Source: Astropecten irregularis | Lineage: Eukaryota > Echinodermata > Asteroidea > Paxillosida > Astropectinidae | DNA: 64,000 nt | Direction: 5' to 3' | Assembly (NCBI GenBank): GCA_963971285.1 | Contig: OZ020244.1 | Location: 20,956,001-21,020,000, forward strand | Shown here: positions 34,625 through 46,600 of the stretch, piece after piece | Layout: every line of letters begins with the position of its first letter | Position numbering within the stretch: the first letter of the stretch is position 1 | Translations under genes and position numbers: made by a program | Notes under the pieces: generated by a model | Databases searched by the model: none | Seen by the model: only the letters and a program-made list of their open reading frames with translations | What the model was told of the DNA's origin: nothing

Positions 34625-37600
34625 TCAACCAGGAACTAGAGCGACTCTCCCTGAACTTGCCTCAGAGGTAGTACTCTGCCCGTCTGCTCCAGGTTTTGCG
34701 AAAGAACCTCTGTCCTCCGAGGAGATGGAAGAGTGGGGGCGTGACCCCCGACCTACTGCTGTAGCCAGTCTGTTCTCAATCAGAGCCTCTGCGATGTTGA
34801 TCTCAGATTTGCCGTTTGTGTCGTACAGTTCGACTGCTATTTCGCCGTTGCACAAACTGAGGATTAGCAGAAGAAGAAAGTTCCATGATTTATTAAAAAG
34901 AAAAAACTCAATTTTACAAAAAAATAGTCCTTGATCTGCCCAAATACAACAACACTATGCAGTATAAACCCTACGGCACCTTGCTTTTTTTGCATTGCAA
35001 ACACAAGAACCAAGTTGAGCCAGCTCACTCCAAAGTCAATTACAGTGCCTGGGATGTAGTATCGCTAAACCCTTGAAACCAGACAATCCATTTCAGTGGA
35101 TTTAGAATGATTAGGGCTGTGTCAAGCCATAGAATAAGGAAGAGTCTACTCTATTTACCATTGTCCCTTGTGTGACCAAAGCTATGGTGTGCCCATAGCT
35201 ATGGTCACACATGGTAATTGTTATACCCAACTTGGAGGCAAACAACAATACAACATGCAAAAGGAAAACTTCAGCAGATCAAAAAAGACATTTTTCTTGC
35301 AATATCTATCTACGAATCTCTGAACAAATGATGGAAACTGTTCGGATAAAAAAATGGTCCAGAACTGATTGCCTATTGCCTGTGTTACAGATGCCTTGAA
35401 GTTACAGATGCACTGTTAGCCATTTCAACATTTATGGATGAGAATATGTTCCACCAGCAGCCGATTTCACAAAACTTTCACGTAACTTACGCAACATTTT
35501 CCAGCCTTGGTTGCACAAGTTATGGCCGTTTCACGAAACTTACACAACATTTGTACGCAACGTAAGTTATGCAACATTCTGTAAAATTCAAATACTAGGG
35601 TTCCGTCAATGTACCATAACATAGATATGTAGAAGAGGATTGTCAGTTCAAACTTACACAGTGACAACATGAGCAACCAGCGTCTTGTTGCAAGCCATCT
35701 CCTCAAAGAATCTCCTGAAAGCCAGAAAAAGAGCAGATATTCAAGCATGAGGCCTAAAAAAAATTGTTGTATTGCCCTCAGCGACTGACCGTAAAATGCC
35801 AAAACTTTGGGTCGGGATTTTTTTTTTTTTTTTCTCCCAGTCCTGAAGCATAAAAACTCACAATTTTTTGCAGAAAATGTACGATTTAGCAGTAAAAAAG
35901 CATGTCTCCTCAAAAAGAACCCAAGACCGTTGGTTTATAAGCCCTGGTGACCATACATCCTGTATTTATTCTTAAATGTTTGAAAGTCAGCAAAAAAAAA
36001 AATTTTTCCACTTGAGGGCAACACAACAATTTTTTTTTTTCGGCCTGATCGGAAAGAAAATACGTCTCTTGCATTGCCATCTTCTGGAAGTGAGAACAGG
36101 GGCTAATTCCACGGCCCTGCTTAACACAAAAATTTGCTAACCATGAAATTTCTGTCTTAATGAAAGCAGGATTAACAACCAAATTTTCATATGTTGTGTA
36201 TCACTTGTGATTACTCTTTGGCTGTTGTTGGCTGACCATGAATATCAAATGGAATTTTTAATTGTGGATTGTTTTATTGTGCAAGAAATTTTTGTGCTAT
36301 ACGCATGATGGCATCAAACAATCAACAGAATCAACGGTGAATGATTTCTCTGTGACAAACATTAATTTTCTTTCCCTTTTTTAGGGAGTTTTAACAAGAC
36401 ATTCCAGAGATGTGTACCATTACATCTCATGTTTTCCCTTGAATTCTTGTATTAAATTTCCCTCCTGAAGCATAATGTCATTTGTAGTTGGCCCTTGTAC
36501 ACCGATTGGTGTAAAATGGATGTAATGGTTAATACAATGTTAATCCCAGCTGGAGCAACTAATAGATCAGCGCGGACATCCGGGTACTTTCATTCTCATA
36601 ACTTGACAACCGATGGAAACTAACATGTAGATGGCGCAAGCTACGGACAAATCATGGACAAATCACGCACAAACCGTCTGTCGTCGAGAATTGTTTTCCG
36701 AATATTTTTGTCAAGAAGCAGAAATCGTGTTCTGTAAGACTTTCATTGTCGAGTCATAGTTTTTCCTCAGACAATATCCTTCTTTGAAGTACCCTGTAAT
36801 AAGATTAAACAATTCTGGCAGCTTTTTGTCTTAAAACCTGTACAAATTAATGCATTATTTTCATCGGCTCCAAGGTCGGCGAGTAGGAATGATGTCACTC
36901 CGCGCTGATCTATACAAGAAGAATGGAAGAATTTCACTATCATTCCTATCTAACATTTGGACATTGTTTGGGCTCAAAAACGGCAACAGTAAACCAAATT
37001 CAAATCACATAAAAATTGACCCAATAAGCGCAGTTTCTGACTGGACTATCGAGGCATACACAAAATAAATGAGGCTGGTTTCAAACAGCTTGATATCCCA
37101 CCTTGCCTCATCGTCTGGTCTGGACCCGGCCTCTACATTGTCATCTAGAGGCCTAGCCCCGACCAGGCGACACTCCACAGCTTGCACTGGTAGGTGCATA
37201 AACTGCTGCTGTAGGTCGTGCACATCAGACTCTGGCACCCACTCAGAATTGCCGTAGTCAACATAGCAAACCTAAGGAGATGACACACAAAGGATTGACA
37301 TTTTGTTTTTCAAAAGAAACTGTGTACATATTTGGCAAGACGCTACTTTAAAGGTTATATCATACTTTGGTTTTTGTCACTGAAATACAGATTCAAGGGT
37401 ATAGTAAAAGTCTGTGAAAATTTCAGTCCCAAACAATTCTCACTTTTTGAGAAAACTGTTAAAAAAGCCACAGTATTTCTTAAGTCTTTTCTCTTCTAAT
37501 TTTTAACTTTAAAAGATCAAAAATAATTTGGGTCACTGGTTTCACTCTTTACTGGATAGATTAAGCATTTCAGGCAGAACAATTTTAACAGTATATTTCT

Positions 37601-40600
37601 ACATCGCCATCTTTATACCCTGTAAGTTATAGGTAAATCTGTGAAGATTTCTGCATCGGTATGCTACCAAAGTATGATACTACCTTTAAGACAAACAGCT
37701 CATTTTTAATGAATAATAAGATCCAAATTGTAAACTGTGGATTTTACATAGGAAAAGTTACAAGCTTATATTTGAAACCTTGAACATAAGATTCTCAGAA
37801 GAATTAAATGTGCAGACAGAACATTGTAAGAATCGATTAAAAATTGCTGTAGTAATGTTCATTTTCCATTTTTTTTTTCATTATCGGTGATAACTTTTCC
37901 ATTTTACAGCACCAGGTTACATAATGTCCAATGACTGAACTACACAGCAAGAACCTGATAATTAATTTTGAAATAATGAGAGGAAAGATAGAAAACTCCA
38001 AAAGAAGAGGTTGACGAGTAGAAGCTCTTTTCCCTGGGCTGGATTTCACAAAACTTTACAGTTCAGGTTGCATTGTATCCATGTCTCCATGATAACTTGT
38101 ATTAAAGTGTCACACTTTGCAACTAGGAATTAAGATTGCTAAGACCAATTTCTTGTACTTTGAATGAAATTAAACTCAAATGATGATAACAGTGTTTCAG
38201 TCGCTGAGGTTTTTTTTTAAGCTGAGAGGTCACATGTCCATTGAGTACCTGTATGGCATCTGTGGCAACTTCACTGACTCTTGCACGGTAGTAACGCTGA
38301 TCTTGAGGGCAACGGCAGCAGACCATCTCCCCTCGAGCTCTCAGCGTCAGACTGGTGACTCGTCGGTGCTTGGATACTGAGTACGTCCGGCTGTTTGGAT
38401 ACGTGGAACAGGAGGAAATACAAGGCAGGGTACTAGATCATACTCAACACTACAGGAATGGGCCAGCTGTGTTTAGTTAACTCAAGGTCCTATTGCTGAA
38501 TAAGGTTAGCCCTCACCAACATGCTAATGCACTCATTTCTCTCCCTTATGAGGTCCTATGAACAAGACAGTGCTGGCATCTAAGGAAGGATTCTAAGGCT
38601 GTGTCCCAATACTCTGGCTGGGACCACAAATAAAATACAAATCTATAGAAATGACTATTCACTGGCTTGTGGCTGCCATAGGTACATGCGTAATTTGCAG
38701 CCGCAGCCAGAGAATTGGGACACGAATTAACCAACAATTCTTTTCCCCAAGTGCAGAAACCTTTCATAAATAGCTCTATTACAAAAATAGCCACTTTCGT
38801 CTTAATAATGTAATCTGTATTGTGGCGCGTACTGCAGCCAACCACATAGATGTTAGATGTTTCATCATGTTGTAGTCACAGGTGCCTCACCACGGCTAAA
38901 CCAAATGTCCTCTGACTGACCAATGATTTCTTTTCAGTCATATTTTTTCTATGTTAAGATTGAAACTGTCTGCAGTGAATCCACTGATGAGAGCCTGAGA
39001 GGTGGGGGGGGGGGAGCTTGAGTCCCCCCAAATTGGACTCAAGCCCCCCCCCCCAAAAAAAACCAAAACATGCAATTGAAAAACAAATGCTGGACTTATA
39101 CTGGATTTACTTATTACACACCAATTACATGAAAAACATGTTGTGTAGGCCATTGATGCATGCTTTTCTACTCCTAATAAGACCCAACAGAAGCGAGTAC
39201 AGTGAGAAGAAGGGTCTAGCCCCCAAAAATAAGTTGCTCTTCTAGCCCCCCAAATATTATTGGCTCTTCTACCCCCCAAAATATATTGGCTCTAGAACTG
39301 CGCCTGAGTGAATCTAGTTGAAGTTTATTCTAATTCCGGAATAAGTATTGTTTTATTTTACTTATATGTCCAGCAAAGACTCACTTTAACGACTCCTCTA
39401 GAAGCTCCAGAGTTTCCTCGTCGTCGTCCTCTCCGATCAACGGTCTTCGCTCCTGGAGACGGTCCAGTGGTCTCGCAAAATACGGTAACTGAGCCCAGAA
39501 ATGAAACGCGTTGAACAGGGCCGTTATCTCCAGGGCCACCACGCTGCCGGCTGGTGGCAGAAGGACTCTGTCGTTTGACGAGAAGACATCCACTGATTCT
39601 AGCGGTCTCTCGCCTGTAGGGTGATGCACAGAAACAAAGGAAAATGAGACGCAATTGGGTGAAGTTCTTGTCTGAGGGTCTAGGGGGATTTTTAGATGTT
39701 TACTTTTAATTCTTACACACACCAGAAACCGACAGAACAATTTTTTTTTTCAATAAGGTGATGTGGCATCACAGACTGAGTGAAGAGTTGACAAAGGTCA
39801 CCAGCCAATGAAGCTTTTCAATGACAGCATTTTGTTGAAGTATTTTACTTTGATGCTAAATCTGGAGGAATTGGAATTTTCAGTGCTTTGATGATTTGTT
39901 GCCTCCACAGGAACAATGTATATAAAAGATGAAGAAAACTTCTGCCAAACAACACTTTCCAACACAAATTCCAGAGTTCTCAAACAAACATCGTCCACAT
40001 ACACCATGATATGAAAGGGAAAGATGAAAGGGGAGGGGCAAAGACCCAGAAATGAGGGGGGGGGGGGGGTGAGCAGAGGAGAAATAGCTGTGAATGAAGC
40101 ATGGATGCAGTGCTTGAGCGTGAACAATGAGCCTTTTATGTGAGTTAACTTTGTCCTGAAACAGATTCCCCCTGCCACAGCCTTCATGTGAATGAGCCTG
40201 TATCCAAAACAGACTTCAAGAGCTACGGCTATGTCTAATGTTAGCGAATTCCAATGCATTTGCAACAGGTTAATACCTAGACCTAGCTCTAGACAGCTGG
40301 TTTTGGATGCAGCCTAAGCCTCGAGAAATGAAATTTAAAGGTCTGGTACACTGACTTGTTTTCATTGCACTTGCACAAATTCCAATTCCCCTGACCAAAT
40401 ACACTGTTGCTATATCACACCATTCAGGGCCAGCCCTTGCATATTAGGCCGTGTCCCAATTCTCTGGCTGCGACCGCAAATAACACACAGGCCTTTGGAA
40501 ATGACTGCAGTCACTGGCTAGTGGCTGCCATAGGTACATGCGTAATATGCAGCCGCAGCCAGAGAATTGGGACACGGCCTTTATCTCCAAGTTTTGGAAT

Positions 40601-43600
40601 GGTATGGTGCCTTTATGCCTTTCTCACTCATTGCGAAAGATGTTGGCAGCATTGGCCTTCAATGTGATATTGAACCATGCCCAAAGTCTCGGGACTTGTA
40701 TGACCATGCACATGACATGTCAGGGTACCAGACTTGAGTCAAAGTTAACTCACTAATAGGGCTCAGTATAGTGAGATAATTTAAATGAGGGTGAATTCCT
40801 GCACAAAACAGAAGGCAGCATCATGAACATGTGCACAGGCAAATGGATTGTTTGGCGTGCTTCCAAAGCTTGAACACACTTAAAGCTGGTTGATTCATGC
40901 GAGGTGAATAAGGCCTTTTGTGTGATAACTTGCCTAAATAATGCACTGCATAATTATAATGAAATGGACAAATGAATACACTGGGCCCACACTCATGGCT
41001 CTGCTTACCATAAGTTTACAATAAATAGAGAGGAAGTTTCAGTTGTGTGCGTGCGTATTTCCCATAACTATGGATTACTTGCTTAATGGGTTAGCATAGA
41101 AATTCAACGCTAACCCTGTAAGCAAAGAATGAGAATCAAAGCACCAAATTCTGTGCCAAGCAGAGTCGTGAAATTGAGCCCTGATGTCACTAAGACACTG
41201 CACCAACAGCGTAAATACCCAAATAAACAATATGAATACAAAAATGAATGTCAGTATTAAAAATAACACTGAACAATTGAGGAAAGTCTTTTCTGAACTT
41301 CTTTATTAAACAGATTTGGTAGATCTTTATAAATTCCTGATATGGGGAATTTTGAGAATCTGGCCTATTCTGCTCGATTCTGGCAAACATTTGCAGCTCT
41401 CAGTTCTGTATGACTTAGAGCCGACACTGGAAGCCTGATGGGTTAGGGTTAACAGGCTTGAGAATCAGGCATAATGAAAGAAAAAACATTTTAAAATCGC
41501 AGTTTGCTGGTATTAGTTTTGATGATGTCATGCTTCCTGGGTTTTTGTTTTTGGGTCTGTCCTGACGTTACCTGCTGGATGGATTAGATGTTAGCGTATC
41601 TTGGAGGGCGGTGTGCTTGGACGATGATTGTTTCTTCACTGGAACAGGGGTGTGAGAATGGCAATGAGGCTATGCATGGTAGGAAACAGGGTGCCAGACA
41701 CACGGCAACTTGGATATTAAGTCATGGCACCCAAGTCCGGCTGGTGTGGTTTTCAACTGAAACATTTCTTTTTCTTTCACCTAAATCGTTTCCAGATATG
41801 TGCTGGAACTTATCCTCCAAATAATGCATACCATAAATGTTCAATTAATGGTTGGCTGTTTGAATAAACAATATTTTGAAAAAATATGACATGTAAAACT
41901 TCAATTATGGAGACACAGTGAGTATTTTTTACCAAAATATTATTCAAAGTCTGGCTACAGGCAATGACAAAATGTGCTTTGAAATAAAAATGGTACCCAT
42001 GTATTCACTTTAGTGATCGAATGTTTGTGCAGTCTAATGGTGTAGACTTGGTGGTTTTTGTTTTGGATATAATCTGCATTCATCAGCAATGGAACCAGAC
42101 CCCAGGACAACTTTCAAATAAGATCTACATGAATATCTGATTATTGTTGCATTACTTTGACCCAAATTCTTGACCATGGTTGGAAGGAGATGCAGCATTC
42201 ACTATTTGTTACTCACACATTAAAACACTAGTGGCAAATTTCACAAAAATCTGCTCAGCAAAGAAACATGTTGCTTACTACCAAACACCGGTTACCAGCC
42301 AAAAACACCATGTAATGTTTATTGATTGTGACTGTTCACAGCTGATTCCCGCTAAGCATACACATTTGCATATTAAGCAATATTTGCACGGACATGTAGA
42401 AGTCATGCTCCACCTACCTGGTTTGGCATGTTCATAGGGGCACTGCTTGCCACGGTAACACAACTTCCCAGTAGAAAAGAATCTGCACAACTGGCGTGTT
42501 GATTCGGCTTCTGAAAAAAAAGGAAAGAAAAAGGGAATACCCAAATTCAGACACTGAAGACAAACAATCCTGCCTTGAGGTATAGCATATCAAACTCCAA
42601 TGAATTGTACAAGCAGAAAGAAATTCAATACAAACTTCAAACAAACTGCAAACCGCTCATCAACCTGAAATACATAGTAAGATCTATGGAAATCATTCAT
42701 TTAGTCTGGAACACTAAATTCAAGATCTTGTAGATACCTTGTAGGTAGCAACCTAGCTATTAACCACTTGGAATAGGTTTTTGGAAGGCCAACCAGTTAA
42801 AACAAGGGACCAACAAGCCACCCTTTTCAAATAAGGGTCCAATGGACCATGCAGTCACCAAGTTCAACTAGGGACCAATGGGTTTCAAATAGGGGTTAAA
42901 GGTACAGTACAGGATTGGCAACATACCCAAATACAAATGTTCACAGATTTATGTATAACTTTCAGGGTATGAAGATATGCTGGTAGAAACATACAAAAAA
43001 TTGAGTTGGGTTTTCGCTATTTTCTTGTGACTTATAAGTCTGATTGAGCTCAAATGTTCACAAGCTTATTATTACATGTACATGTTGTGATCAGACAAAG
43101 TGTGAGTGCTGTTCTGTGACCTTTACCAAAAATGTACTATATTTTCAAAAAGGCAATACTATTCAGACCTACAAGTAGTTCATAGATGCATATAATGGGC
43201 AACCCACTTCAATTAGGTGTCTCAAGATGGTACCCAATTCAGATACAGGTGGAGATACCAACCCACTTGCAAATAATAGAACAAAATGAAAATGACTCAC
43301 TGTAACCCACAGTAGCCACTCCTGGATCGTCAGTGTCGATGCTGTAGCTGTTGCGAGTGGACTCAAAGTCTGACTGCATGGGATCCCAGCCACTGCATGG
43401 CGGGGGAGGGCCCACCTGCGACTCCTCCGGTACGGGGTCGTAGCCTCCCTCCATGTACTTCTTGAGATGCCATCTCTCTGTGGCCATGAGGAGCTGCCGA
43501 TCTGTGATCTCATTGGATAGCTTGCCTTCTGTGGATGGAAAAAGGAGCTCACATCAGGGCCCAATTTCATGGAATCCGTTACCGTTAGCAAAAATTCTTC

Positions 43601-46600
43601 GCTTACGGTAGCAGATTTTTTTGGTTACGATTAGCGTCTTTCACGGGTGAGTTTTCTTTTTGGTAATGGTAAGCAAGGAATTTGTGCAGAATGCATATGA
43701 CAGCGCGCTAGCAGAAAATAATCACGGTTACCCGAGAAATTATTCACTAACCGAAAGTCTTGCTTACGGATTCCATGAAATAGATTACATGCGTAGCAGT
43801 GCCAATACTTAGCACAAAAATAGGCCATAACGGATTCCATGAAATTGGGCCCAGGCCATTTATTGGGTTGACAGTTGACACGATCTGAATATTGCTCTTA
43901 TTCACTTTAATGCTGTGCCCAGGAGGTTGACACAGCATTCGTCATCCAGAACTATTACCAAGTAAAGTAATCCTTTGGGAACCATGCCAAGGAACAAGAA
44001 CAGGTGGTAGAAAACAAACAAACTACATTAGCATGCTAAAGAGGGACAATTGTTTAGACTGTATCGAGGAGCTAAGAACTCCCATGTTGGATAGAATGGC
44101 TTAGAGGGGATACGTTCATGGTGACTGAGCAGGCATTAGCTAAAATCATGTCTAATGTCTTCCCCACATAATAGTAATATGTGACCAACTATTAACGTAA
44201 ATGTGACCCTACTCTTGTTTCCTACCTTTTTGAGGTTTTTCTGGCACAAATCTGGTAGAGGCAGCCAGACCCCGGTTGACTAGTTCCTGATTAATGCAGA
44301 TCTCCCAGGAGCTGGATGGATCTAGGAGGACAAGTGGCAGGGGATCCTCACTGGCCATTCACGGGAAGAAAAAAAGAAGAAAATCAACAGATTGTTGGCA
44401 CAACAGGCTTCCCATAGCGTTTCTGGAATTCTGTCTTCACAAGAACACGATGTACTGGCCATGAATATGCAGTCATTCCCATCTTGGCAGATAAACATGA
44501 TGAAGGTTTTTTTTTATAACAAATCATTGGCCTGAATGAGTAAACCCCTGTGGAGTATATTTTCTATAACATTCACTGTCAATGTCAATGTTACTATAAG
44601 CATATGAGCTATTCCTAGTTAACTGTGTGAATCAAACTCCCTGACAACCCTGTCACCACTGTCAATGTCACTGCCAATGCCATTAGTATCCTAAGGACTA
44701 TTTCATTGTCACTGTCCATTCCACTTTTATCCTATTAATGGGCTGACCTTGTTACCCGTGTGGACCATTATTCCCTAATGAGTCTGTCACTGCCACTGTC
44801 ACTGTCAATGTCACTGCCAATGCCATTAGTATCCTATCCTATCTCATTGTCACTATCAATGCAACTATTATCCTATAAATGGGTTGGCATAGTTACCAGT
44901 GTAGACCATTATTCCCTAATGATTCTGTCACTGTCATTGTCAATGCCACTATTAACCTATAAATGGGCTGACCTTATCGTGTGGACCACAATCCCTAATG
45001 AGTCTGTCACTGCCACTGTCACTGTCATTGTCATTGTCACTGTCATCACAACACTGGATTGGCTGAGTTACCTGTCAGGATCGTAATCTCTAGTAGGTCT
45101 CCCACGTAACTTCTTCTCAAATCCAGTCATCTTGGTGAACTCCTTGATCGTGTCTTCACACCATTCTCCAGGACGATTTCCTGCATTGTGGCCCCAAAAA
45201 ATGAATCAAAATGGTACAGCATTATCTTCCATCAATAACAAATATATGGCATATATAGGCCTTTCACAAAATTGAATTGTCTAGAACACACTGGTTGTGA
45301 TGCTTGTGCACACCAAATATCCCATAACTATACACTACCCACACACCGACCAAACAATTAGCCATCCAACCCACCAAACCATAAGTAATATACCCTGTTG
45401 CTTTATCAAAGGATTTGTGAGTATAGAGCGTTTGTGCAGTAAACCCCCAGCTTTGTTAGAATGTGTTTATGTCATTCTCACTCACTGTGAGTAATGAATT
45501 ATTAATTAACTTCTCAAAGTATCTAGCTGATAGTTTGACCCAAATCCTGTGCTATACAACAGCGTCCTTCATCTGTGGAATTAATATTTAAAGATATGTA
45601 AAAGCATCAGCTATTAGTCTGTATGTCAGCCATTATTCAAACTAAATTCACAAAATGCTATGGAGACACCATTGGGATGAAATTTTCCTGCCCAGAGCAA
45701 TGCGATGAGATACTAACTGAGATGAATCACTACACACCTTCTGTCTTGGTAGCTTGGCTCTCCCAGTCTTCCTTGCTCTCTAGAGGGTTGATGTGGGCCA
45801 GGCTACACTTGATGACCTGCCCCGGCAGCTCGTAGAAGAGGGCCTGTAATGGTTTGAGAGCGTCTGCCTTTTGCCATTCCTGGTTCCCGTAGTCGACAAA
45901 CATCACTCGAACTTGTTTTCCTGGGACACGCGAATCAGGTCCTTCTGAGGATGTGGCTACCTCTACGTCACGGATGCTGATGATCTTGGCACGGTACCAA
46001 TCCCCGTCTAGAGTGTACTTGGCAGCACAGAGAACACCGGGTTCCAGGCGCAACTCTTCAGACATGTTCTCTGCTTTCTCACTGTTGTAGAAAGCGTTGA
46101 GGTCATCGGCAAGATAGTCCAGTTTGGTAGCGTCAGGGGTGACAAGATGGATGTAGAACTCCTGAGGGCTCACAATATGTGACATAGCTAGTGGGAAGCA
46201 GCTATTCTCTATAAACAGACTGTCCCTCTTGCTTAGCTGCAGATCCTGACAGGGAGGTGACTTGGGATTGGGTCTGCGTCTGGCATCAACAACTTCAGAG
46301 GATGAGCTGTTCTCAGAAGCGGAGGGAATCGGGGTCTTCTTGGACCCCTTGGAATCTATCTCAGTGAATGCAGAGTAGAATGAGCTGCAGCTTGAGGACA
46401 GATTCTTCGAGGACACACTCAAGGGCTTGTTGAGGCCTCCCGTGGAAACTTCTTCTGTTTGTTCCATTTCCTGATCCTCATCTGCCTTTTCACTGTCCAA
46501 GTGCTCGCTGTTCATTTCAGATGAAGACATCTTGGATATGATGCATTTCAAGTCGCTCTCAGCAGCATCTCGAACAAGTTTTTCCTGACACTGCTCCTTG

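Noticed and set aside
35467-35913. 148-codon minus-strand frame in Tudor intron 15
   Set aside because: It runs into a foldback element and poly-T tracts. The Tudor model is in phase without it.
39798-40265. 155-codon minus-strand frame in Tudor intron 12
   Set aside because: It has no phase-compatible splice sites with neighbouring exons and includes a poly-G run; the exon chain is complete without it.
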